A stretch of DNA of 64,000 nt. Origin: Penium margaritaceum (lineage: Eukaryota > Streptophyta > Zygnematophyceae > Desmidiales > Peniaceae). Under the pieces are notes generated by a model. That model did not search any database. It was not told where the DNA came from and saw nothing but the letters and a program-made list of their open reading frames with translations. Every line of letters starts with the position of its first letter. Positions within the stretch are counted from its first letter, which is position 1. The DNA lies in assembly GCA_023375785.1 (NCBI GenBank), contig SZWC01002440.1, positions 1 through 64,000 of the forward strand, written 5' to 3'. The position numbers were made by a program, and so were the translations under genes. Positions 33,362 through 43,340 of this stretch are shown one piece after another.

Positions 33362-36300
33362 TTAGTTCTCATCTCTTGCATCCACCATGCCGACTCCTCG
33401 AGCACCTGCAACATGCAAGTCGCTGTCTAGCGGCTTTGTCAAGAAGTCGGCAAGCATTTTCTTGGTTGCGACGTGCTCCACTTCTACGACACCCTTGGTG
33501 AGAAGGTCACGTGAGTAGTGGTACCGAATATCGATGTGCTTTGTACGCTGGGAGATCATTTCGTCCTCTGCCATAGCGATGGCACTTTGGTTGTCGATGC
33601 GGATGACCGTTGCTTCCTCTTGTGGTGCCTTGATCTCATCAAGCAAACTGCGAAGCCATTGTGTTTCCTTGCACACTTCGGAGAGTGCAATGTACTCTGT
33701 CTCAGCAGTAGAAAGCGAGACGCAGTCCTGCTTCCTGCTTGCCCACAAGACCGCACCACCATTGAGAAGACAGACAAACCCTGAGGTGGACTTCCTGTCA
33801 TCAATCCGTCCTCCCCAGTCTGCGTCAGTGTAGCATGTCAGTCGTAGCAAGTCTGATCCTTCTAGACCTCCAAATCGAAGTCCGACGTGCCGAGTCTTTT
33901 TGAGGTAGCAAAAAATCCGCTTCACGACTTGCCAATGTTCTGGCCCAGGGTTGGCCACAAACCTGCTCACCTGACCCACTGCATAAGCAATGTCAGGTCG
34001 TGTTCCCACCATTGCATACATGAGGCTTCCAACGGCGGACTGGTATGGAATGCTTTGCATCTCCAGCCGGTCTGCCTCGTTGCTTGGTGACATGGAGGAG
34101 GAGAGCTTGCAGTCGGAGGGCATGGGGGTGCTGACGGGCTTGCAGTCCTCCATGTTGTAGCGCTTCAAGATGTCCATGATGTACTTGGTCTGGTTGAGCT
34201 CGATGGTGCCTGCTTTGCGGTTGCGGTGAACAGCAATCCCGAGGTAGTACTCGAGAGGTCCCATGTCCTTCATCTTCAATCTGCCGGCCAGATTTTTCTT
34301 CAGGTCCGTGAGGGCCTCCTGCGAGGAAGAACACATGATAAGATAATCCACGTACAACGCCACAAGTAGCAAGCCACGTTCGTCCTCCCGCACATAGACG
34401 CTAGGGTCATTCTTGCAATGTGCGAAGGAGATCTCAGCCATGAAGCTGTCCATCTCCTTGTACCAGATCCATGGGGCCTGTTTCAACCCGTGCAACGCCT
34501 TCACCAGCTTGCACACCTTACCCTCGGGTGCTTTGACACCTTCCGGTACCTCCATTAGCACCTCCTTGTCGAGCTTCCCATAAAGGAAGGCTGTCTTCAC
34601 ATCCATCTGGTGGATCTCAAGGTCTTTGGTGGCAGCGATAGCAAGCAGGGACCTGATGGAGGCAAACGTGACGACCGGTGCGAAGGTCTCATCGTACTCA
34701 GACCCTGCGCGCTGTGAGAACCCTTTCGCCACGACCCTTGCCTTGTACTTGTCGATGCTATCATCTTGCTTCCGCTTCAACCTGAGCACCCACTTTGAGC
34801 CCACCACGTGAGCGTTAGCGGGTCTGTCCACCAGCACCCATGTGCCATTTTCTTCGATGGACGCGAGCTCGCTGTCCACCGCCTCCTTCCACTTGGCCGC
34901 ATCGGGCCTTGCCAGCGCCTCAGCCATAGTGAGCGGCTCTCCCTGAGCCAAACAGGACCAGCTCAGTCCAGTCCAGCTTCCAGTGTCAGCGTCATACTTT
35001 GGAGTTTGTTTTCTTTGTCGCGTGCTGCGACGTTGCATTGCCGGTGGATGTTTGCCATGCTGTTGCTCCTTTGGTGTCGGCTGCCCTGGAGTTAAATTTT
35101 CCTCTTTTGAAGAGCCACTGGCCTCCGAGCTGGTCTCAGAGGCCTCGGACGTCTCCGACTCTGTGTCGGAGCTCGCCGCTGCGTCAGCCTGCGCAGCCGC
35201 TCCCCCTGGCACACCACTCTTCTTCACGGCCTGCCGCACTGGCACCACTTGCCAGTTTTCAGGAGCTTGATCTCCTGACTCTAGCAACACCAACCACTCT
35301 CCCTGTTTTGGAGTTTCCGTGGGATCAAGCATCTCTTCCTTGCCTGGTTTCCTCTCGTCAAAGGTTACATCCCGGCTGGTGATGAGTCTTCTTCCTGCCA
35401 GGTCCCACAAGCGATATGTCTTGTGGGCCGTTTCATAGCCCACCATAACGCACTTTCGTGCTCTTGAATCCAGCTTGCTGGCACCCTCACCCGCCTGGAC
35501 CTTTGCCCATGTGGTACAGCCGAATACTTTCAGGTGTGATGCGTCGGGCTTCTTCCCTGACCAAACTTCTTGTGGCGTCATCTGTTGCTTGCCCTTCTTC
35601 TTTCCGCGCCTGCCCAGAGCAGCCGCAGGATTCAGGTTGACAATATAGCATGCCGTTCTTGCCGCTTCCGCCCAAAACCGCGGTGGAAGCCTTGCATCAA
35701 AGAGCATGCTATGCACCATGCCGAGGATGGTCTGATTCATCCGTTTGGCAACACCAATGCTCTGCGGCATGTAAGGCGTTGTGGGCTGGTGGTTGATCCC
35801 ATGTTGCCGCAACCAGCCCTTGCATGCCTCGTACTCTCCGCCGTTGTCGCTCCGCATCCCTTTGACTTTCTTTCCGGTCTGCCGCTCCACCATGGCGACA
35901 AACGCCTGCAACTTTTCTCTGACCTCTCCCTTTGTTTTGAGGAAGAAGATCCACACCTTGCGGCTGTGGTCATCTATGAAGGTCAGAAAATACTTGCTAC
36001 CACCGTTTGACGCCGTGCGAAAGGGTCCACACACGTCGGTGTGAATCAGGTCAAGGGCTGATTCTGCGCGGCGACCATTGCGCTCAAAGCGCGTTCGTTT
36101 GGTCTTGCCTTTGAGGCAAGGTTCACACAGGCTGCCACACCCAACCGCATCCTTCTTGCAACCATCCATGCCACGGACCAGCTGTTGTTGCTGAATGACT
36201 TGGAGCGTGCTGTTTGCAACGTGCCCAAAGCGTCTGTGCCACAGATCAGCGTCTTCGTCCTTTGCGGTAGAGGTTGCTTTTTCAGTTCTCGTTGGTGTGC

Positions 36301-36556
36301 TCTCCTGTGTTGGTGCCGAGACCACTGCCTCCGCTGCACCCGCATCACCCTCGTCTTCCGAGGTCTTTGCTGCCATTGTCTGCAATACGTAGAGTCCGTC
36401 AACCCGTGGAACCTGTGCCACGAGATCTTTGTTGGCATAGAGGACCTTGATGTCCTCGTTCCTGGCGATGACCGCCTTATTCTGTGTGAACACCACTGTC
36501 ATGTCGTTGTCCGTTATCTTTGACACGGACAGAAGGTTTGCCGCAAAGGAGGGCAT
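33362..36556 (-). CDS. copia-2 pol (integrase, reverse transcriptase, RNase H)
   Basis: A 1064-codon ORF. Domains in order: a leader typical of the copia pre-integrase region (FAANLLSVSKITD); a zinc-binding HHCC region at about residues 105-150 (LWHRRFGHV ... CEPCLKGK); an integrase core at about 165-310 (IHTDVCGPF, MRSDNGGEYEA); an integrase-to-RT linker rich in Ser, Glu and Thr; reverse transcriptase at about 570-810 (YKARVVAKGFSQRAGSEYDE, HQMDVKTAFLYG); and RNase H at about 915-1050 (YTDADWGGRIDDRKSTSG, ETEYIALSEVCKETQWL, KHIDIRYHYSRD). Together these would copy element RNA into DNA and insert it. The upstream neighbour is gag. Plus-strand ORFs across this span are shadows. Family assignment is firm; activity is not implied. 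Confidence 0.93.
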   Translation of the reverse strand: MPSFAANLLSVSKITDNDMTVVFTQNKAVIARNEDIKVLYANKDLVAQVPRVDGLYVLQTMAAKTSEDEGDAGAAEAVVSAPTQESTPTRTEKATSTAKDEDADLWHRRFGHVANSTLQVIQQQQLVRGMDGCKKDAVGCGSLCEPCLKGKTKRTRFERNGRRAESALDLIHTDVCGPFRTASNGGSKYFLTFIDDHSRKVWIFFLKTKGEVREKLQAFVAMVERQTGKKVKGMRSDNGGEYEACKGWLRQHGINHQPTTPYMPQSIGVAKRMNQTILGMVHSMLFDARLPPRFWAEAARTACYIVNLNPAAALGRRGKKKGKQQMTPQEVWSGKKPDASHLKVFGCTTWAKVQAGEGASKLDSRARKCVMVGYETAHKTYRLWDLAGRRLITSRDVTFDERKPGKEEMLDPTETPKQGEWLVLLESGDQAPENWQVVPVRQAVKKSGVPGGAAAQADAAASSDTESETSEASETSSEASGSSKEENLTPGQPTPKEQQHGKHPPAMQRRSTRQRKQTPKYDADTGSWTGLSWSCLAQGEPLTMAEALARPDAAKWKEAVDSELASIEENGTWVLVDRPANAHVVGSKWVLRLKRKQDDSIDKYKARVVAKGFSQRAGSEYDETFAPVVTFASIRSLLAIAATKDLEIHQMDVKTAFLYGKLDKEVLMEVPEGVKAPEGKVCKLVKALHGLKQAPWIWYKEMDSFMAEISFAHCKNDPSVYVREDERGLLLVALYVDYLIMCSSSQEALTDLKKNLAGRLKMKDMGPLEYYLGIAVHRNRKAGTIELNQTKYIMDILKRYNMEDCKPVSTPMPSDCKLSSSMSPSNEADRLEMQSIPYQSAVGSLMYAMVGTRPDIAYAVGQVSRFVANPGPEHWQVVKRIFCYLKKTRHVGLRFGGLEGSDLLRLTCYTDADWGGRIDDRKSTSGFVCLLNGGAVLWASRKQDCVSLSTAETEYIALSEVCKETQWLRSLLDEIKAPQEEATVIRIDNQSAIAMAEDEMISQRTKHIDIRYHYSRDLLTKGVVEVEHVATKKMLADFLTKPLDSDLHVAGARGVGMVDARDEN

Positions 36557-37690
36557 CTAGACCACGTCACGTAGCCGTAGATCCTTCTCTGCACCATTAA
36601 GGTTGATGCTCACCAACTTGTCTCCCACGCCCTTTGCGTTGACGACACTGTCGTTTGCACATCTGAACCGCCGATCGGTGGGGCCGATGGAGACAAATCC
36701 AGCATGGTCATTGCTGGAGTGATGATCGGTGCCGGAGTCGAGCCCGAAAGCTCCTGGCCTGAGCAGCGCCGCTCCTTTTGCTAGAGGCGTGCTCTGTGCC
36801 ATCATGTTGGTGGCTTCTTTGCCACCCTTTTTGTTGCCTTTGTTCCCACCGCTTCCGCCGTCTTCCTTCTTTGGCGACCTGCACTCTCTTGCCCAGTGCC
36901 CAGGTTTACCGCAGTTGTGGCAGTTACCCTGTTGCTTGGGAGCCTTGCCGCCATTGTTGCCTCCGCCACCACCGCTTCCGCTGCTGCCTTTTTGACCAGA
37001 GGCTGACCCTTTGCTCCCGCGGCCACCGTAACGTGCAGCATAAGCTGAGAAGTTAGCCTCACTTCCGCTGCGGCGCATGGCCTCGTTTTGCACATACTTG
37101 GACACTGCCGTGTACGTCAGGTCGTCCTCCTTCCAGCCACCCATGACGGTGATCATTGGGCTCCAGCTCTCCGGTAGCGCCATGAGGAGGATCATGGCTT
37201 GCATGTTCTCGTCAAGGTCCCAGTTCATCTGGCGAGCCTCGCCAAGGAGTCCTTCAAACTCCTGTAGGAAATCGGGGATTGATTCGCCCTCATTCACCCG
37301 CATGCTGATCAGCCGTTGTAGGATGAATAGTCTGTTCGCGAGGGAGGTGGATTGGTGCACGCGCTTGAGCTTGTCGTAAGCTTCGGAAGCCAGCGTGTAC
37401 CCGGCAATGATGGGAACATACTTCTTGGCTATCGCGTTGCTGAGGAATGACATTACAATATCATTTCGATCCATCCAAGCCTCATGCTCAGATGTGCCTT
37501 CCGCGGGAACCTGCTCCTCTCCCTTCAGTAGCTTGATGAAGCCGCGCACTTTCATCGCCAGCTCAAACTGCCATCTCCAAAGGGGGAAGTCAATCCCCTC
37601 GAAAATGGGGATTCCTCCCAGGGGTCCAAGACCTTGCGGCAGTGACATAGCACTCACATTTGCTCCAGTGGTCTGCCCTGTGGTAGCCAC
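36557..37690 (-). CDS. copia-2 gag with protease motif
   Basis: A 377-codon ORF that starts ATG at 37690 (MATTGQTTGANVSAMSLPQG). Residues 30-210 form the helical gag region of plant copia elements (FPLWRWQFELAMKVRG, ANRLFILQRLISMRVNEGES). A Gly/Ser-rich basic stretch follows, then a CCHC knuckle CHNCGKPGHWAREC at residues 257-270, which would bind RNA in the particle. Near residue 317, LDSGTDHH resembles the aspartic protease active-site motif. Pol follows immediately. The 5' leader, primer site and inner end of the 5' LTR are hidden by the N gap just upstream. Confidence 0.92.
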   Translation of the reverse strand: MATTGQTTGANVSAMSLPQGLGPLGGIPIFEGIDFPLWRWQFELAMKVRGFIKLLKGEEQVPAEGTSEHEAWMDRNDIVMSFLSNAIAKKYVPIIAGYTLASEAYDKLKRVHQSTSLANRLFILQRLISMRVNEGESIPDFLQEFEGLLGEARQMNWDLDENMQAMILLMALPESWSPMITVMGGWKEDDLTYTAVSKYVQNEAMRRSGSEANFSAYAARYGGRGSKGSASGQKGSSGSGGGGGNNGGKAPKQQGNCHNCGKPGHWARECRSPKKEDGGSGGNKGNKKGGKEATNMMAQSTPLAKGAALLRPGAFGLDSGTDHHSSNDHAGFVSIGPTDRRFRCANDSVVNAKGVGDKLVSINLNGAEKDLRLRDVV

Positions 37691-37710
37691 TGTTGAGCTT
37701 GAGGACTGCC

Positions 37711-37888
37711 NNNNNNNNNNNNNNNNNNNNNNNNNNNNNNNNNNNNNNNNNNNNNNNNNNNNNNNNNNNNNNNNNNNNNNNNNNNNNNNNNNNNNNNNNN
37801 NNNNNNNNNNNNNNNNNNNNNNNNNNNNNNNNNNNNNNNNNNNNNNNNNNNNNNNNNNNNNNNNNNNNNNNNNNNNNNNNNNNNNNNN
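37711..37888. other. Assembly gap (178 N)
   Basis: The run of N replaces the copia-2 leader, primer site and the inner end of its 5' LTR. The 3' LTR is 689 bases and only 482 of the 5' LTR are visible, so at least about 200 bases are missing; the gap length may be nominal. Confidence 0.95.
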
Positions 37889-38370
37889 TGGGGCTTAGAC
37901 CAACCAGTGTCTTCTTTATACTGTTCCTTAGTTGGACAACTCTGTGAGGAGCATCTAAGGCCAGATTGTGTAATTAGAATGAGGAATGAGCCTGGTACAT
38001 ATAGTCCTAGGCCTGGCTTCTAAGGTGTGTGGGTAGCGACACTTTTGGGGTGGTCACTCCACACCACCTCACCAGTCCGCCAATTGGCGCATCCACTGAC
38101 CGCCAAGTGGCGCACTCTCCTCATGCATGGAGAAATGTCTAAGAAACTTCCCCTGTGCTAGAAGGTCAAAAAACCTCCTGCGCACATCAAGGCTCGATCG
38201 CAAGACCTGTTGTCCCTTAGTCCAACATGCTATCTGTTGCGCTACACTTCTGGTGTCTCGCTTGGACTTGCACCACAAACAAGGTCTGGGGGACTTACTC
38301 CAAGGGAGCAGTGCATGCCCAACCTGTCCGTCAAGCCATAGTAGTGGCCATGGGGCATAGAAGAACAACA
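37889..38370 (-). repeat. 5' LTR of copia-2 (outer 482 bases)
   Basis: It matches 32784-33262 of the 3' LTR with few differences and ends at the same TGTTG terminus. The tRNA-like segment is present here too (38190-38249). The remainder lies in the gap. Confidence 0.92.
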
Positions 38371-41300
38371 GAGCAACCCAGAGAACAGTGGAGCAAGACA
38401 GATAACGGTGGAACAAGCCAGAGAACAGTGGAGCAAGCATGAAAACGGTGGAGAAATCCAGAGAACAATGGAGCAAGGCAGAGAACGGTTGCGCAAGCCA
38501 GAGAAAGGTGGAGCGAGCCATAGAAAGGTGGAGCAAGCCAGAGGACAGAAGAGAAAGCCAGAGAATGGAAAAGCAAGCCAGAGAACGGTGGATCACGCCA
38601 CACAATGGTTGAGCATGCCAGAGAATAGTGGAGGAAGCTAGAGAATGGTGCAGCAAGCCAGAGGAATGTGGAGCAATGCAGAGAAAGGTTGAACAAGTCA
38701 GAGAAAGGTGGAGCAAGCCAGAGAGCGGTGGAGCAAGCTAGAGAATGGTGGAGCAAGCCCGAGAAAGGTGGAGCAATCTTGATGTAGGTGGAGCAAGCCA
38801 GAGAACGGTGGAGAAAGCCAGAGAACAATGAAGGAAACCAAAGAAAGGTGAAGCAAGCCAAACAAAGTTGGAGAAAGACAAAAAACAATGGCGCAAGCTT
38901 GGAAACGGTGCAGCAAGACAGAGAATGGTGGAGCAAGCTAGAGAAGATGAAACACGCTATAGGATGGTGGAGAAAGCCAGAGAAAGGTGGAACGAGCCAT
39001 AGAAAGGTGGGGTGAGCCAGAGAAAGGTGGACCAAGCCAGAGGAAGGTGGAAGATGTCAGGGAAAGGTGGAGCAAGCCAGAGAAAAGTTGAGCAAGCCAG
39101 AGAACGGTGGAGCAAATCAGAGAAAGGTGGAGCAAGCCAGAGAACCTTGGAGCAAGCCAAGAAAAGGTCAAGCAAGCCAGAGAAAGGTGGAGCAAGCCAG
39201 GGAAAGGTGGAGCAAGCCAGAGAAAGGTGGAGCAATCCAGAGATAGGTTGAGCAAGAAAGAGAACGGTGGAACAAGCCATAGAACGGTGGAGCAAGCCAG
39301 AGAATGGTGGAGCAAGCCAGAGAAACGTGGAGCAAGCCAGGGAAATGTGGAGCAAGCCAGAGGATGGTGGAGCATGCCAGAGAAAGGTGGAGCAAGCCAG
39401 ATAACGTCAGAGCAAGCCAGAGAAAGGTGCAGCAAGCCAGAGAAAGCTTGTGCAAGCCAGAGAACGGTGGAGCAAGCCAGAGAAAGGTAGAGCAAGCCAG
39501 GGAAAGGTGGAGAAAGAGAAAGGTGGAGCAAGCAAGAGAACAGTAGAGCAAGACAGAGAATCGTGGAGCAAGCCAAAGAACGGTGGAGCAAGCGAGAGAA
39601 CTGTGGAGCAAGCCAGAGAACAATGGAGCACACCAGAGAACCGTGGAGCAAGCCAGAGAAAGGTGGACCAAGACATAGAAAGGTGGAGCAAGCCAGAGAA
39701 CGGTAGAGCAAGCAAGAGAATCGAAGAGCAAGCCAAAGAACGGTTGATCAAGCCAGGGAACGGTAGAGCAAGCAAGAGAACACTGGAGCAAGCCAGGGAA
39801 CAGTTGAGCAAGCCAGAGGAGTGTGGACCAATGCAGAGAAAGGTGAAGCAAGCCAGAGAACGGTGGAGCAAGCCAGAGAGAAGTGGAGCAAGCCAGAGAA
39901 TGTTGGAGCAAGCCAGCAAAATGTGGAGCAAGCCAGGGAATTGTGGAGCAAGCCAGAGAACCGTGAGCAAGCCAGAGAAAGGTGGAGCAAGCCAAAGATG
40001 GTGGAGCAAGCCAGAGAAAGGTGGAGCAAGTGAGAGAAAGGTGGAGCAAGCCACAGAAAGGCGGGGCAAGCCAGAGAGAGGTGGAGCAAGCCAGAGAAAA
40101 GTAGACAATGTCAGGGCAAGGTGGAGCAAGCCAGAGAAATGTGAAGCAAGCCAAAGAACGGTGGAGAAAATTGGAGAAAGGTGGAGCAAGCCAGAGAACG
40201 GTGGAGCAAGCCAGCGAAAGGTGGAGGAAGCCAGGGAAAGGTGGAGCAAGCCAGGGAAAGTTGGAGCAAGCCAGAGAAAGTTGGAGCAAGCCAGCAAAAG
40301 GTGGAGCAAGCAAGAGAACGGTGGAGCAAGCCAGAGAATGGTGGAGCAAGCCAGGGCCTGGTGGAGCAAGCCAAAGACATTGAAGGAAGCCAAAGAAAGG
40401 TGGAGCAAGCCAGAGAAAGGTGGTGCAAGCCAGACACAGGTGGAGCAAGTAAGAGAACATTGGAGCATGCCAGAAAAAGGTGGAGCTAGCAAGGGAAAGG
40501 TGGAGAAAGCCAAAGGTGGAGCAAACAAGAGAAAGGTGCACCAAGCCAGAGAAAGGTGGAGCAAGCCAGAGAACGGCGGAGCAAGCCAGAGAACCAAACA
40601 GCAAGCTAGAGAACGGTGGAGCAAGCCAGAGATAGGTAGAGCAAGCCAGAGAGAGGTGGAGTAAGCCAGAGAAAGGTGGAGCAAGCCAAAGAACAATGGA
40701 GCAAGAGAAAGAATGGTGGAGCAAGCCAGAGAACAGTGGAGCAAGCCAGAAAACGGTGGAGCAAGCCAGAGAACAATGTAGTAAGGAAGAGAACGGTGGA
40801 GCAAGCCATGGAAAGGTGGAGCAAGCCAGAGGAAGGTGGAGCAAGCCAGAGAATGGCAGAGCAAGCCAGAGTACGGTGGAGCAGGCCAGAAAACGGTGGA
40901 GCAAGCCAGAGAAATGTAGAGCAAGCCAGGGAAAGGTGGAGTTAGCCAGAGAAAAGTGGAGCAAGCCAAAGAACACTGGAGCAAGACAGAGAATGGTGAA
41001 GCAAGACAGAGAACCGTGGAGCAAGCCAGAGAATGGTGGAGCAAGCCAAAGAACAGTGGAGGAAGCCAGCGAACGGTGGAACAAGGCAGAGGACATAAGA
41101 GCAAACCTGAGAACGGTGGATCAAGCCAGGGAACGGTGGAGCAAGCCAATGAATAGTGGAGCAAGCCAGAGAACGGTAGAGCGAGCCAGAGAAATGTTGA
41201 GCAATGCAGAGAAAGGTCGAGCAAGCCAGAGAAAGGTGGAGCAAGCCAGGGAGTGGTGGAACAAGCTAGAGAATGGTGGTGCAAGCCTGAGAAAGCTGGA

Positions 41301-41639
41301 GCAAGCCAGATGAAGGTAGAGCAAGTCAGAGAACAGTGGAGCAAGCCAGAGAACAGTGGAGCAAGCCAGAGAATAGTGGAGCAAGCCAGATAATGGTGGA
41401 GCAAGCCTGAGAACGGTAGAAAAAGCCAGAGAATGGTGGAGCACGCCAGAGACTGGTGGAGCAAGCCAGAAAACGGTGGAGCAAGCCAGAGAACAGTGGA
41501 GCAAGCTCGAGAACGGCAGAGTAAGCCAGAGAAATATAGAGCATGCCAACGAAAGGTGGAGCAAGCCAGAGAGCGGTGGAGCAAGCCAGAGAACGGTAGA
41601 GAAGCTAGAGAACGGTGGAGCAGGCTAGAGAAAGGTGGA

Positions 41640-43340
41640 GCGAGCCAGATGAAGATGGAGCAAGCCAGAGAACGGTTGAGCAAGCCTGATAACAATAGAG
41701 GAAGCCAGAGTAAGGTGGAGCAAGCCAAAGAAAGGTAAAGGAATCCAGAGAAAGGTGGAGCAAGCCAGGGAACTGTGGAACAAAACAGCGAATGATGGAG
41801 CAAGCCTCAAAACGGTGGAGCAAGCTAGAAAACAGTGGAGTAAACTAGAGAAAGCTAGAGCAAGCTAGAGAAAGTTGGAACAAACCCGAGAACGGTGGAT
41901 CAAGCCAGAGAACGGTGGAGCAAGACAAAGAACAGTGGAGCAAGCCAGAGAACGGTAGAGTGAGCCAGAGAAATGTGAAGCAATGCAGAGAAAGGTGGAG
42001 CAAGCCAAAGAAAGGTGGAGCAAGCCAGGGAGCGGTAGAGCAAGCTGGGGAATGGTGGTGCAAGCCTGAGAAAGGTGGAGCAAGCCAGATGAAGGTAGAT
42101 CAATTCAGTGAACAGTAGAGCAAGCCAGAGAACTGTGGAGAAAGCTAGAGAAAGGTGAAGCAAGCCACAGAAAGTTAGAGCAAGGTAAACGAAGATGGAG
42201 CAAGCCAAGGAACAGTGGAGCAAGTTAGAAAATGGTGAAGCAATCCAGAGAACGGTTGAGCAAGCCAGAGAACAGTGGAGCAAGCCAGATAAAGGTGAAG
42301 CAAGCCAGAGGATTGTGGAGCAAGCCAGAGAACAGTGGAGCAAGCCAGATAATGGTAGAGCTAGCCAGAGAATGGTGGAGCATGCCTGAGAACAGTAGAA
42401 CAAGCCAGAGATCCATGGAGCACTCCAGAGACTGGTGGAGCAAACAAGAGAATGGTGGAGCAAGCCACAGAACAGTGGAGCAAGCCAGAGAACGGCAAAG
42501 CAAGCCAGAGAAAGGTAGAGCATGCCAAGGAAAGGTAGAGCAAGCCAGAGAGCGGTGGAGCAAGCCAGAGAACGGTGGAGCAATCTAGGGAACGGTGGAT
42601 CAGGCTAGAGAAAGGTGGAGCAAGCCAGATGAAGATGGAGAAAGCCAGAGAACAGTTGGGCAAGCCCGAGAACAGTAGAGCAAGCCAGAGTAGGTTGGAG
42701 CAAGCAAGAGGAAGGTGGAGCAAGCCAGACAAAGGTGGAGCAAGCCAGGGAACTGTGGAACAAGTCAGCAAATGATGGAGCAAGGCTGAAAACGATAGAG
42801 AGAGCTAGAAAACAGTGGATCCAACTAGAGAATGGTGGAGCAAGCCAAAGAAATTTGGAGCAAGCTAGAGAAAGGTGGAGCTAGCCAAAGAACGGTGGAG
42901 CAAGCCAGAGAAGGATGGCACAAGGCAGGGAAAGGTGGAGCAAGCCAGAGAACAGTGAAGCAAGCCAAGGAAAGGTGGACCAAGCCAGAGGAAGGTGGAG
43001 CAATCCAGAGAAAGGTGAAGCAAGCCAGGAAAGAGTGGAGCAAGCCAGAGAAAGGTGGAGCAAGCTAGAGAAAGGTAAAGCAAGATAGAGAAAGTGAGAG
43101 CAAGCCAGAGAACGGTGGAGCACGCCGGAGGAAGGTGGAGCAAGCAAGGGGAAGGTGGAGAAAGCCAGGGAACGGTGGAGCGATCCAGGGAATGGTGGAG
43201 CAAGCCTGAGAAAGGTGGAGCAATGAAGGGAAAGGAGGAGCAAGCCAGAGGAAGGTGAGCAAGCCAGAGAAAGGTGGAGCAAGACAGGGAAAGGTGGAGC
43301 AAGCCAGAGTAAGACGGAGCAAGCCAAAGAATAGTGGAGC
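41640..43340 (+). repeat. Higher-order duplication in minisatellite A (copy 1 of a pair)
   Basis: The order of rare variant units matches about 49080-50845, at an offset of 7.4-7.5 kb. Examples are GATAACAATAGAGGAAGCC (41690 and 49128), GCATGCCTGAGAACAGTAGA (42380 and 49877) and GCCGGAGGAAGG-type units (43125 and 50635). Partial versions lie near 45150-46250 and 55370-56110. Confidence 0.8.

Larger units (their letters stand above)
32574..38370 (-). mobile_element. Ty1/copia element 'copia-2' (nearly complete)
   Basis: Inserted in minisatellite A with a perfect 5-bp target duplication GAGCA (32569-32573 and 38371-38375). The minus-strand order is 5' LTR (partly lost in an assembly gap), gag with CCHC knuckle and protease motif (36557-37690), pol with integrase, reverse transcriptase and RNase H (33362-36556), purine tract, and 3' LTR (32574-33262). 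It looks nearly whole, with very few breaks in addition to the gap at 37711-37888. The visible parts of the two LTRs are highly similar (a few percent different by eye), which makes it the youngest datable insertion in the window. An older truncated LTR of the same kind lies at 4232-4550. Confidence 0.94.

Noticed and set aside
39450-40664. A 404-codon plus ORF with Trp/Glu/Arg-rich repeats resembling a coiled-coil protein
   Set aside because: Plus ORFs are shorter than minus ones because common changes make TAG or TGA on this strand (for example GGTGGAG to GGTAGAG), which is what neutral drift would give. No frame preference is visible.
39407-41803. A 798-codon minus ORF with 20-residue hydrophobic repeats that looks like a multi-pass membrane protein
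   Set aside because: The other two minus frames and the plus frames are also open over much of the same DNA and encode the same cycles. The 20-bp unit alone predicts this. There is no start context, intron signal or non-repeat domain.
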